This document shows positions 24,663-32,893 of a stretch of 33,808 bases of DNA, piece after piece (the stretch's first letter is position 1; each line of letters starts with the position of its first letter). A program made the translations under genes and the position numbers. The stretch is taken from positions 1 to 33,808 of the forward strand of contig LCCW01000002.1 in NCBI GenBank assembly GCA_000998185.1, read 5' to 3'. This DNA is from Candidatus Kuenenbacteria bacterium GW2011_GWA2_42_15. GTDB lineage: Bacteria > Patescibacteriota > Patescibacteriia > UBA2196 > GWA2-42-15. Below the pieces are notes generated by a model that did no database searches, had not been told where the DNA came from, and saw only the letters and a program-made list of their open reading frames with translations.

Positions 24663-25241
24663 TCAGCCGATTATTTTCTCTATTTCTTCCATTGCCGCCG
24701 GCAAAATTTCTTTTTTTAGAATCAGCTCTTCTCTTTTGGAAAATTTGGCCAGCACAAAATCCGAGGCTTCCATTTTCTCCGCCTGCTCATTTCGCGTGCC
24801 GATTCTTACTCGTTTAAATTTATCAGTACCGAGCTTGGCAATGATTGATTTTATGCCGTTGTGTCCGGCCGAAGAACCGTCGGCGCGCACCCGTATCTTA
24901 CCGAATGGCAGATCCAGCTCATCATAGACTGCGATAATTTTTTCACTTCCCGTTTTATAGAAATTTTTTAAAGCACCCACTGTCCCGCCGGAATTATTCA
25001 TGAAAGTTTCCGGTTTGGCCAAAATTATCTTCTTATTCTCCAGCCAGCCTTCGGTTGTTAATGCCTTAAATTTTTTTTGGCTTTTGAATTTATTTAAACC
25101 CCATTCGCTCGCCAAAAAATCAAGCGCCAAAAAACCAACATTGTGGCGGGTGTTCGCATACTCTTCGCCCGGGTTGCCCAGTCCGACGATTAGAAACAAA
25201 TTATTTTTTTCTCCGCTCAAGGCGGTTTTTGGCAGTTTCAT
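24663..25241 (-). CDS. pth: Peptidyl-tRNA hydrolase
   Basis: Pth recycles peptidyl-tRNAs that drop off the ribosome. The 192 residues include FLIVGLGNPGEEYANTRHNV with the catalytic His, LAKPETFMNNSG with the substrate-binding Asn, VYDELDLPFGKIR with the Asp, and SSAGHNGIKSII. The length is normal for the bacterial family. It begins with ATG and a weak upstream purine tract. It is separated from der by 138 bp of repeat-rich sequence and from the ATPase gene by 72 bp. Confidence 0.96.
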   Translation of the reverse strand: MKLPKTALSGEKNNLFLIVGLGNPGEEYANTRHNVGFLALDFLASEWGLNKFKSQKKFKALTTEGWLENKKIILAKPETFMNNSGGTVGALKNFYKTGSEKIIAVYDELDLPFGKIRVRADGSSAGHNGIKSIIAKLGTDKFKRVRIGTRNEQAEKMEASDFVLAKFSKREELILKKEILPAAMEEIEKIIG

Positions 25242-25310
25242 ATTTTTTCTTGTTTTAATGCTTTTATGCTTTGATGTTCTGGTGTTTTGGTGCTCCCTGT
25301 GTAGTGTTCT

Positions 25311-25357
25311 CCCCCACCACCCCCTACCCCCTCCTCAAAGAGGAGGGGAAAAATACC
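25311..25357. repeat. C-rich repeat with CCCCTCCTC/GAGGAGGGG hairpin
   Basis: A CCACC/CCCTACC-rich stretch precedes a 9-bp perfect hairpin CCCCTCCTC-aaa-GAGGAGGGG (25328-25336 and 25340-25348). It lies between der and pth amid degenerate GCTTTxTGTGCTTT-like words. No T-run follows on either strand in a terminator position. Confidence 0.55.
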
Positions 25358-25379
25358 ATACTGTTTTTCTTGTTCCTTG

Positions 25380-26852
25380 TTAATTGTATTTTGTGTTTCC
25401 TTGTTTTCGTGCTTTATGTGCTTTAGTGCTTTCCGTGTTCTCGTTTCCATTGTGCCTGACAACCAGCCTGATCGGCGTTCCCAAAAATCCGAATTTTTGC
25501 CGCAAGCTGTTAATAATGTATCGTTTGTAATTTTCTTCCAATTCCTCGCCCGAGTCGATCTCGCAGGAAAATACCGGCGGCTTGGTGTCAATCTGCTGCA
25601 GTTTGGTGATAAATGGTCTCTTAATCGCCACCCGTCCCCGGACATTGATTCTTTTCCTCGCCGGTGGCTGTTTTTTTATGAGTTGTTTTAAAAATTTACT
25701 CAAAGAATTAGCCAGTATCTTGGTTTTGCCGGCGGCCTCTACCTCTAAAACTAATTGTAATATTTTCTCCGCGTTTGATCCAGTCTTGGCCGAGGATAGC
25801 ACGATCGGCGCAAAAGCCAAATGAGGAAAAGCCCCTCTAATGAATTTTATATATTCTTCGCCAGTGTTTTCTTGCCCCGATTCTTTAATCAAGTCATATT
25901 TATTTGCCACAATAATTACTCCGGCTCCGGCCTCGGCCACTTGTCTGCCTAATTGCAAATCTTGTTGAGTCAGTTGGTTACTGATATCGATCATCATCAA
26001 GGCCACATCAGCTTTTTTTAGGACGCCGATAGTCATCCTTACTCCCATGTCTTCAAGGCTGTTGTCTTCTATTCTCGCCTTGCGCCTGATGCCGGCCGTG
26101 TCAAACAGTAAAATATGTTTGTCTTGGTAATCAATTACACTTTCATTCGGTTCCCTTGTGGTGTGGGGAATAGGGGAAACAATGGCCTTTTCTTCTTTAG
26201 CCAAGGTGTTCAGCAGTGAAGACTTCCCCACATTGGGTTTGCCGATAATCGCCACGCGCAGCAGCGCTTTTTTTTCTTTTTTTTCTTTAATTTTTTTTAG
26301 TTCCTTCAGTCGGATGTTGATTTCATCCAATAGATCGCCAATACCGGCGCCAGTTATGGCCGCCACCGAAAACGGTTTGCCCAACCCCAATTTATAAAAT
26401 TCAGCCGCCGCTTGGCGAATATTCAGGTTGTCGCACTTATTAACCACTAAAATAATTATTTTGTCGCTCTGGCGCAGGTAATCGGCGATTTTTTTATCTT
26501 GCGGAGTTAAGCCGTCAATTCCATCGACTATCAACAGAGCCAGGTCACTTTTATCAAGGGCAAGCCGAGCTCTTATTTCCACCTGCTTACCAATATCATC
26601 TTTAGCCTGTCTTTTCATTTCTTTACTTTCTTTTCTTGTCAATTGCTTAATCTCACTTTTTTCCTCTGCCAAAAAACCGCCCGTGTCCACTAATTTAAAT
26701 TCTTTACCCTGCCATTTGGCAGCGGCGTATTTTAAATCCCTAGTGGTTCCGGGAATATTAGAAACCATGGCTTTTCTCGTCTCCGAGAGCCGGTTGAATA
26801 AAGTTGATTTTCCTACATTTGTTCGGCCGATGATAACTACCGTGCCGGGCAT
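25380..26852 (-). CDS. der: Ribosome assembly GTPase Der (EngA)
   Basis: Der has two tandem GTPase domains and a KH-like C-terminal domain, and is needed for 50S subunit assembly. Both P-loops are seen (GRTNVGKS and GKPNVGKS), with DTGG and DTAG switch motifs, NKCD and NKYD specificity loops, and the KH-like part near the end (RQKFGFLGTPIRLVVR). I place the start at ATG 26852 (MPGTVVIIGRTNVGKS), which fits the family better than the TTG at 26867. After DTGG the first domain has an extra charged stretch of roughly 15-20 residues. The last 24 residues (from HNGNENTES) continue into intergenic-type word repeats and are not family sequence. It is coupled to the LCP gene, which ends 12 bp upstream of this start. 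Confidence 0.95.
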   Translation of the reverse strand: MPGTVVIIGRTNVGKSTLFNRLSETRKAMVSNIPGTTRDLKYAAAKWQGKEFKLVDTGGFLAEEKSEIKQLTRKESKEMKRQAKDDIGKQVEIRARLALDKSDLALLIVDGIDGLTPQDKKIADYLRQSDKIIILVVNKCDNLNIRQAAAEFYKLGLGKPFSVAAITGAGIGDLLDEINIRLKELKKIKEKKEKKALLRVAIIGKPNVGKSSLLNTLAKEEKAIVSPIPHTTREPNESVIDYQDKHILLFDTAGIRRKARIEDNSLEDMGVRMTIGVLKKADVALMMIDISNQLTQQDLQLGRQVAEAGAGVIIVANKYDLIKESGQENTGEEYIKFIRGAFPHLAFAPIVLSSAKTGSNAEKILQLVLEVEAAGKTKILANSLSKFLKQLIKKQPPARKRINVRGRVAIKRPFITKLQQIDTKPPVFSCEIDSGEELEENYKRYIINSLRQKFGFLGTPIRLVVRHNGNENTESTKAHKARKQGNTKYN

Positions 26853-26863
26853 AAAATTTTTTT

Positions 26864-28360
26864 TCAATTGTTATTTATTTGGTTGGTGCTTGTCGCCTGG
26901 CTCATTGCTTCTTGTTTAGCCCGCCACTCGTTAATCGCCCGAATGTCGTCTTGCCGGTCATAACCGGCTACGATTATAAAGCTGGCCTCTATTTTTTCGG
27001 TTTCGCCATTTTCCTTTTGACGATATGTTAGTGGTACCAAAAATTCCGGCAATTCTTTGCTGGTATGAGCCTGAAATTTATTTTTCAAAAATTTTAAAGC
27101 CTCCTCCTCGCTCCCGTCCGACAAATCATAAATTACCGTTTTTTCAAAATTCTGATTGGCCGAGTTGGCAATCCGTTCCACCTTGAAACCCATTGTTTCC
27201 GCGCTTGCTGTCAGATAAGTGGCTAGACCATCCACTGCTGTTCCGTTGGCGACAATGACCCTGATATTCTTTTCCGCGATTTCTTTCATGGTAAAAATAT
27301 TTTGTGCGAAATATTGCAAATCCTGATAGTCGCCGGACTTGGGCACCAAAACATAAGCCCCTTCGTCGGTCGTCGCGGATTTTAAAAGTCCTCCCGGCGC
27401 ATCATCCAGCACATAATTTTTTATATTCTTAAAATCAATACCTTCGGCCAGATTGATCAGCTGCGGTATTTCCCACGCCGCCACATTGGTTTGGATATTG
27501 TCTTGCGCCGCTTCAAAAATCCGGTAAGCCTTGTTCGGGTTTAAAAATATTTTCCAGCTCCACAGTTTATCCTTGACCGCGGCGATTATTTTCTGTTGTC
27601 TTTTGCTGCGGGCGAAATCAGAGCCTTCGCCGTTATTGCCGTGGCGCGATCTGGCGAATTGCAGTGCTCGTTCTCCAGCCATATGCTCTTTGCCTTTTGT
27701 GAAAGAAATAGTTTGCACCTTGTAGTCATCGGTCGGATATTGTTCGTCCACAAAATCACTGTCTATTACCACATCCACTCCGCCAAGATCGTCAATGACT
27801 TTTCTAAATCCGGCAAAATCTATCCGCAGCCAATAATGAACCGACACGCCAAAAGCATCAGCTACGGTTTTGGCGGCCAAAGCCGCGCCGCCATCCGGAT
27901 AATCATTGACATCGCCGTAGGCGCTGGCATTATTTATTCTTTGAAAGCCGTTATCCGGAATTTTTACCAGAAGATCGCGCGGTATGGAAACCAAAGCCGC
28001 CTCTCTGGTTGAAAGTTTCAGGCTGCCGAGTATAACCGTGTCGGTTAAAAGCGCTCCATCGTGACCGGCTCCGCCAATGCCCATCAAAAGAAAATTGATG
28101 CGATCGTCTTTTGCGCCTGCCAAATTGTCCTCATCGCCCAGAATAATTCTGAATTGGCTGATTACCGGTAGCCGACCAATGGCTTGGCCGAAAGCACCCC
28201 TGGAAAACACAGCCTGCGATGACAAAATCCAGGTTAAAATAAAAAGACCTACCAAACAAAAAGTCAAAAATTTGATAGTTTTATAAACAACCCCATGTTT
28301 TTTTTGAGGCTTTTCATCACTCGGCCAAGTGGTTGGCGCCAAATTTATCCTATATTCCAT
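26864..28360 (-). CDS. LytR-CpsA-Psr (LCP) family cell-envelope protein
   Basis: LCP proteins transfer lipid-linked polymers onto peptidoglycan outside the membrane. The 498 residues show a cytoplasmic N-terminus, one membrane helix (about 31-52), then the LCP domain. Its signature features are INFLLMGIGGAGHDGALLTD, SIPRDLLVKIP, GFQRINNASAYG, VDDLGGVDVVID-type sequence and a late ALQFARSRHG with the catalytic-region Arg residues. A LytR_C-like domain follows (about residues 360-465; IRVIVANGTAVDGLA). It is the first gene after a strong minus-strand promoter (28442-28414) and heads the run that includes der, pth, the ATPase, Nudix and CapA genes. Confidence 0.93.
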   Translation of the reverse strand: MEYRINLAPTTWPSDEKPQKKHGVVYKTIKFLTFCLVGLFILTWILSSQAVFSRGAFGQAIGRLPVISQFRIILGDEDNLAGAKDDRINFLLMGIGGAGHDGALLTDTVILGSLKLSTREAALVSIPRDLLVKIPDNGFQRINNASAYGDVNDYPDGGAALAAKTVADAFGVSVHYWLRIDFAGFRKVIDDLGGVDVVIDSDFVDEQYPTDDYKVQTISFTKGKEHMAGERALQFARSRHGNNGEGSDFARSKRQQKIIAAVKDKLWSWKIFLNPNKAYRIFEAAQDNIQTNVAAWEIPQLINLAEGIDFKNIKNYVLDDAPGGLLKSATTDEGAYVLVPKSGDYQDLQYFAQNIFTMKEIAEKNIRVIVANGTAVDGLATYLTASAETMGFKVERIANSANQNFEKTVIYDLSDGSEEEALKFLKNKFQAHTSKELPEFLVPLTYRQKENGETEKIEASFIIVAGYDRQDDIRAINEWRAKQEAMSQATSTNQINNN

Positions 28361-28413
28361 TATTTTTTTATCTAAAATTTAAAGCTCTCTTGAAGAGCGC
28401 TCTTGCTTTTTTC

Positions 28414-28442
28414 ATCATATCTTAAATTCAGACTTGCGTCAA
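28414..28442 (-). promoter_or_regulatory. Promoter of the LCP-der operon
   Basis: On the minus strand TTGACG (28442-28437), a 17-bp spacer and TATGAT (28419-28414). The start would be near 28407, about 47 nt before the LCP start codon. Its -35 overlaps the -35 of the divergent promoter at 28434-28462. Confidence 0.75.
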
Positions 28443-28462
28443 TCAAAAAACTATGTTATTAT
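28434..28462 (+). promoter_or_regulatory. Divergent promoter towards tRNA-Val
   Basis: TTGCGT (28434-28439), 17-bp spacer, TATTAT (28457-28462) with extended -10 TG (28454-28455). A 7-bp hairpin CCCGCGG/CCGCGGG (28522-28543) lies in the leader of about 110 nt before tRNA-Val. Confidence 0.65.
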
Positions 28463-28580
28463 TGGGATAAATTTAGTATTTTTAGCCAGAAAATACCCTA
28501 GAGCGGTTTTAAAATAAATTACCCGCGGGTTTTGTTCCGCGGGCTGGTTAGTTGCCGTGATTTAGGGCATAGAAAACACT

Positions 28581-28657
28581 GGGTTTGTAGCTCAGTTGGT
28601 TAGAGCGTACGGTTCACATCCGTAAGGTCACAGGTTCAAGCCCTGTCAAACCCACCA
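28581..28657 (+). tRNA. tRNA-Val (anticodon CAC)
   Basis: A complete cloverleaf: acceptor GGGTTTG/CAAACCC, D stem GCTC/GAGC, anticodon stem TACGG/CCGTA with loop TTCACAT (anticodon CAC), T arm ACAGG-TTCAAGC-CCTGT, discriminator A and encoded CCA. It reads GTG valine codons. Confidence 0.95.
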
Positions 28658-28695
28658 GTGATCTTTATCTTATCAAAAGCTAATTACAGCTTAAG

Positions 28696-28770
28696 TCGCC
28701 GCTCACATCGGCGAGGGCTCAAAAGACACTGTGTGTCTTTTGAGCGGTTCGAGCCCAGGTGCGACCACCA
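28696..28770 (+). pseudogene. tRNA-like remnant with inserted hairpin
   Basis: TCGCCG-CTCACAT-CGGCGA (28696-28714) looks like an anticodon arm with a 7-nt loop and CAC at the anticodon position. At the other end GGTTCGAGCCC and GCGACC-ACCA (to 28770) look like a T loop and an acceptor end with CCA. Between them is a perfect 13-bp hairpin GCTCAAAAGACAC-tgt-GTGTCTTTTGAGC (28717-28745) in place of a normal variable loop and T-stem arm. No 5' acceptor strand matching the 3' end is found upstream. So it is probably a broken tRNA, possibly left by integration. Confidence 0.5.
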
Positions 28771-28863
28771 GATAGACTGTAAAATTACAAAAAGATGAAG
28801 TTGATAGGTGAAAAAGTGGATAAATAAAATTATATCGGGGGGGATAACCCGCCTTTCCTTATT

Positions 28864-29832
28864 GTGGAGAATATGTTAAAGGATGGAAAAATAAAAATAA
28901 AAACAATCCCAAGTTTTGAATATGGTGTTATTTGGGAAGACCCAATCAGTGGACACAGAGTTGGCTGTCTTGATGTTTCAAAAAAAGAAGATGTTAAAAA
29001 ATTGATGCAGAATGAAAAAGCAATTCTTGCAGTTCAAGACCCGCCATATAATGTTGATATAAATGATGAGTTTGGTAATTTGCCTTTGGATCAATATATG
29101 AATTGGAGTAACAAATGGGTTGATAACACGATAAATATTCTTGATAAAAATTCGTCTCTTTACATTTGGCTTGGTGCAGATATTAAAAAAGGATTACAGC
29201 CACTGCCTGATTTTATAATTATGATGAGAAATAAGCCCGTTAGTATTAGGAATTTTATAACCATGAGAAATCAGCGAGGCTATGGAACACAAAAAAATTG
29301 GATGGCAATCAGGCAAGAATTACTTTATTACATCAAGGGTGAACCAATTTTTAATGTTCAAGCCGAATATACGGATATTCCAAAAAAGACAAAAGGGTAT
29401 TATAAGGAAGTTAATGGGAAGATTACAGAAAATTTTGAACGCAGCAAATCTTTAACCATAAGGGCAGGGAATGTTTGGCATGATATACAACAAGTTTTTT
29501 ATTTAATGCACGAAAATATAGAAGGTTGCTTTGCTCAAAAGCCCCTTAAATCTGCCAAAAGAATTATTGAAGCGAGCAGTAATAAAGGTGATGTTATTGT
29601 AGATTTTTTCGGTCATTCCGGCTCTTCCTTACTACAGGCGGAGTTAAGTAAAAGAAAATGCTATACGATGGACATAGACCCAAATTATTGTAAAATAATG
29701 GCCGCTCGGTTGCTTCATTTCAGGCGTAGCGGAGAAAAGGGCTGGGGAAGAAACAAAATTTTAAAAGACGGCAAAATTTTAGTAAATGACGAACAATTGT
29801 TGGGCGCGCCAACTTTATTAGATTTAATTTAA
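28864..29832 (+). CDS. DNA methyltransferase (DPPY type) of an R-M system
   Basis: This 322-residue amino-methyltransferase of the N6-adenine/N4-cytosine type has the catalytic DPPYNV (motif IV, about residue 60) before the AdoMet-binding motif (VDFFGHSGSSLLQAE, near residue 247). This is the beta-class order. It would methylate a specific DNA site and protect it from the nuclease encoded 5 bp downstream. The start is GTG at 28864 or the in-frame ATG at 28873, which has GGAG close upstream. The gene is clearly more AT-rich than its neighbours and follows the tRNA-Val/remnant, suggesting horizontal acquisition. The recognition sequence cannot be read. Confidence 0.88.
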   Translation: MENMLKDGKIKIKTIPSFEYGVIWEDPISGHRVGCLDVSKKEDVKKLMQNEKAILAVQDPPYNVDINDEFGNLPLDQYMNWSNKWVDNTINILDKNSSLYIWLGADIKKGLQPLPDFIIMMRNKPVSIRNFITMRNQRGYGTQKNWMAIRQELLYYIKGEPIFNVQAEYTDIPKKTKGYYKEVNGKITENFERSKSLTIRAGNVWHDIQQVFYLMHENIEGCFAQKPLKSAKRIIEASSNKGDVIVDFFGHSGSSLLQAELSKRKCYTMDIDPNYCKIMAARLLHFRRSGEKGWGRNKILKDGKILVNDEQLLGAPTLLDLI

Positions 29833-29837
29833 ACAAT

Positions 29838-30575
29838 ATGGACAAAAAGAATTTAAACAAAAAACTTGATGAATGGATTAAAGAGCTGCCGCAAGAAAGC
29901 AGAGAATCTTTATTGGCTCATTTAAGTGGTTTGAAATCTACTTATCCGTTCAATGAATATGAATATCGTTTGATGTATTTATTGGATAAGAAAATTATTA
30001 CTTTCCAAGAATACGAAAAATTAAGGAACGATTATGTTGGTAGTAATATTTATTTAGAGTTTTATGGACTTGCCACCAGGGCTTTTGGGGTTAGAGCCGA
30101 AGATTGTTTAATTGATATTGATGGACGATTTAAAAAAGCATCAAAAAAGAACATTGAATTAAAAAAGCTAGATCCAGATTTTAAAGGAGAATATGATTTG
30201 TATTTATCGGATAATAAAAAATTTATTAAAGTTGAAGTAAAATCTAGTCGCGCTACTAATTCAAAAGAACGAAAACCATTTGAATCAAAGGCTTCATATT
30301 ATAAGTCATTGGGTAAAGAGCCCTTGTGGATGAACTTTCAGCAAATAAAATTGGATATTGCTGATGTTTTTGTTTTTGTTGGCATGTGGGTGGATAAAAT
30401 TCTCTACTGGGTTTTAACGAACGAAGAAATCAAAAAACACCCATTGCGAAGTCATCAGCATAGGGGTGGAATTGAATATCAAATCGGAATTACTGACAAA
30501 AATTTTAACGACTTTAAAAAATTCTTAGTTGAACCAAGCCAGCTTATAAATGCCATAAAACGAAAGAGCAAATAA
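29838..30575 (+). CDS. Restriction endonuclease-like PD-(D/E)xK protein
   Basis: This 245-residue protein is encoded 5 bp after the methyltransferase. The segment GEYDLYL followed after about 8 residues by FIKVEVKSSRA fits a PD-(D/E)xK core, with the Asp of YDLYL and the Glu and Lys of EVK. This makes a sequence-specific nuclease very likely. The N-terminal 90 residues are helical and may bind DNA. I do not recognise a named enzyme. Pairing and shared AT-rich composition support a type II restriction-modification pair. Confidence 0.8.
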   Translation: MDKKNLNKKLDEWIKELPQESRESLLAHLSGLKSTYPFNEYEYRLMYLLDKKIITFQEYEKLRNDYVGSNIYLEFYGLATRAFGVRAEDCLIDIDGRFKKASKKNIELKKLDPDFKGEYDLYLSDNKKFIKVEVKSSRATNSKERKPFESKASYYKSLGKEPLWMNFQQIKLDIADVFVFVGMWVDKILYWVLTNEEIKKHPLRSHQHRGGIEYQIGITDKNFNDFKKFLVEPSQLINAIKRKSK

Positions 30576-30633
30576 CAAATCTCAAAGTAAAAGGTTAAGT
30601 CTTAAAAATTTTAATTATTACAAAATAATTTTT

Positions 30634-31254
30634 ATGTCATTTCTCCAGCAACCTGAAGAAAAAAAACCGGATTTTGAGCCAGTTACCGCCAAAGAAGAAC
30701 TGATCGGTCAGATAAAAGAATTTGTCTGGGAAACCGTCAAGGTGGTGGTTTTTTCTTTAGCCATCATTATTCCCATCCGCTATTTTCTCATTCAGCCTTT
30801 TTATGTCAAAGGCGCTTCCATGGAACCCAATTTTTTTGATCATGAATATCTGGTGATTGATGAAATTTCCTATCGCCTGGGCGAGGTCAAAAGAGGCGAT
30901 GTCGTGGTTTTTAAGTACCCAAACGATCCGCGTCAATATTTTATCAAACGGGTCATTGGCTTGCCAGGTGAGACCATCCAAATCAAAGACGGCAAAATAT
31001 TCATTATCAATAAAGACCGTCCCGAAGGCTTACTTTTAAATGAAAGCGGCTACCTGCCAAACACTCACACACAAGGCCAGGTTGATGCAGAACTCGCGCC
31101 CGGGGAATATTATGTTTTGGGCGACAATCGCGCTTCCTCCCTTGACTCGCGCGTTTTTGGGCCGATTAGCGACCCGGCTATCATCGGCCGTGCCTGGGTT
31201 CGCGGCTGGCCGTTCAGCCGTTTGCAGGTTTTCAATACGCCCAGTTACCAATAA
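30634..31254 (+). CDS. lepB: Signal peptidase I
   Basis: Signal peptidase I is the membrane-bound Ser/Lys protease that cuts exported proteins. The 206 residues contain one membrane helix (about 35-52), the catalytic serine in VKGASMEPNF (Ser62), the catalytic lysine in YFIKRVIGLPG (Lys105) and the box ending YVLGDNRASSLDSR. The length is typical of single-anchor forms. It follows the restriction gene by 58 bp and precedes hisS by 31 bp. It would process the signal peptide of the secreted protein at 14489-15637. Confidence 0.95.
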   Translation: MSFLQQPEEKKPDFEPVTAKEELIGQIKEFVWETVKVVVFSLAIIIPIRYFLIQPFYVKGASMEPNFFDHEYLVIDEISYRLGEVKRGDVVVFKYPNDPRQYFIKRVIGLPGETIQIKDGKIFIINKDRPEGLLLNESGYLPNTHTQGQVDAELAPGEYYVLGDNRASSLDSRVFGPISDPAIIGRAWVRGWPFSRLQVFNTPSYQ

Positions 31255-31285
31255 AATTCTTCATACCAATTTACTTTAAAAAGTT

Positions 31286-32860
31286 ATGCCTCGCATCGTT
31301 AATAAACCGATTCAGCTCTTAAAAGGCTTTAAAGATGTTTTGCCGGAGCAACAAGCCTACTGGGATTATTTTTTATTTCAAACTGAAAAAATCATTCTCA
31401 ACTATGGCTTTAAAAAAATAGATGTGCCGGTTTTGGAGCAGTCAATGCTTTACTATAAAGGCACGGGCAAACACACCGATATCGTAATCAAAGAGCTTTA
31501 CAGCTTTGAAGACCAGAGCGGCGAAAATGTGACTTTGCGCCCGGAATTTACTCCCGGCATCTGCCGCGCCTACATTGAGCATGGCATGTTCAATAAGCCC
31601 CAGCCGGTCAAGCTCTATAGTTACGGTCCGGTTTTCCGCCATGACAACCCGCAGTCTGGCCGCTATCGTCAGTTTACGCAAATGGATTTGGAGATCATCG
31701 GCTCTGACAGCCCGGTCGTAGACGCTCAACTGGTGGTGATCTCTTATCGCCTCTTGGAAGCGCTCGGTCTGATTCCAGTCGTGCATATAAACAGTATTGG
31801 TTGCTCTGATTGCCGTGCCGTCTATATTGCGAAATTAAAACAATATTTGTCCAACAGCGGCAAAAAGAAGAATCTTTGCGAAGCCTGCAAAGACCGCTAT
31901 GTAAAAAACCCCTTACGCATTCTTGACTGCAAGGAACCGATCTGCCGCCAGGCCTTGTCTGACGCGCCCCAAATTGTGGATTCGCTTTGTGAAGAATGCA
32001 AAAAGCATTTTATGCAAGTTTTGGATTATCTGGATGATATGGGCATAGAATATAACCTTGATGTTCGGCTGGTCCGCGGGCTTGATTATTATAACCGCAC
32101 CGCCTTTGAGGTTTATGTCGGCGACGGCGGAGAAGAAAATCTCATCGCTCTCGCTGGTGGCGGGCGCTTTGACGGCCTTATGGAAATTTTGGGCGGTCGG
32201 CCCACGCCCGCCTGCGGTCTGGCCATTGGCGTTGAGCGCGTGGTCAACAAACTTCGGGAAGTAAAAGCGGGTCTGCAGATTCAAGAGTTGGTTGATATTT
32301 TTGTCGCCAGCCTTGGCGCCGAAGCTCGCAAAGAAAGTTTCCATTTATACGAAAAACTGATCGCCGAGAATTTTCGGGTCAGTGAAAATTTTTCCAAGGA
32401 TGGCCTGAAAAGCCAGCTGGAAAAAGCCAACAGTGTCCGAGCCAAAATCTGTCTTATTTTGGGGCAGAAAGAATTAATGGATAAAACTATTATCATCCGC
32501 GACATGAATTCCGGCATTCAGGAAGTTATTAACTATGATAAGATCATCGCCGAAGTGAAAAAACGACTTGATCCGGCTGTTTCGCCAATCAAGAGCTACC
32601 GTCTGGAGGGTATGAAAATTACGGAAGGAAGTGCTACCGTGTCCACCCAGCCAACCCTGCCGGAACCGGCCGAAGATCGCAAAATCAGGCACAGCGATGA
32701 TAATATCAACAATCATGAAGGTTTTTCCGATGATGATTATGATCTGGAGGAAGATGATGTTGATGATGATCTTGATGAAGCTGATGAGCTGGAGACCGAA
32801 GAGCGGCTGGATGACGAAGAAGAAGACTACCATTACAATCTTAAAGACGATGATATCTAA
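31286..32860 (+). CDS. hisS: Histidyl-tRNA synthetase with acidic C-terminal tail
   Basis: This class II synthetase charges tRNA-His. Motif 2 (FRHDNPQSGRYRQFTQMDLEI, split) and the histidine-binding VRGLDYYNRTAFEVY and the motif-3 region GGRFDGLMEILGGRPTPACGLAIGVER in parts are all clear. Residues about 170-255 include the cysteine-rich insert seen in many bacterial HisRS (CSDCR, CEACKDRY, CEECKKH). The normal protein ends near residue 435. After that come about 85 extra residues, Pro/Thr-rich at first, then a run dominated by Asp and Glu (from about residue 475). Such a tail is not part of the family and is likely disordered. It is read with lepB on the same strand. Confidence 0.95.
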   Translation: MPRIVNKPIQLLKGFKDVLPEQQAYWDYFLFQTEKIILNYGFKKIDVPVLEQSMLYYKGTGKHTDIVIKELYSFEDQSGENVTLRPEFTPGICRAYIEHGMFNKPQPVKLYSYGPVFRHDNPQSGRYRQFTQMDLEIIGSDSPVVDAQLVVISYRLLEALGLIPVVHINSIGCSDCRAVYIAKLKQYLSNSGKKKNLCEACKDRYVKNPLRILDCKEPICRQALSDAPQIVDSLCEECKKHFMQVLDYLDDMGIEYNLDVRLVRGLDYYNRTAFEVYVGDGGEENLIALAGGGRFDGLMEILGGRPTPACGLAIGVERVVNKLREVKAGLQIQELVDIFVASLGAEARKESFHLYEKLIAENFRVSENFSKDGLKSQLEKANSVRAKICLILGQKELMDKTIIIRDMNSGIQEVINYDKIIAEVKKRLDPAVSPIKSYRLEGMKITEGSATVSTQPTLPEPAEDRKIRHSDDNINNHEGFSDDDYDLEEDDVDDDLDEADELETEERLDDEEEDYHYNLKDDDI

Positions 32861-32893
32861 ATTATTGTGAATTATGCAATGATATTTTGTAAT

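Noticed and set aside
25328..25348. Terminator after der
   Set aside because: The 9-bp hairpin is strong, but on the minus strand it is followed by G-rich sequence, not a T-run.
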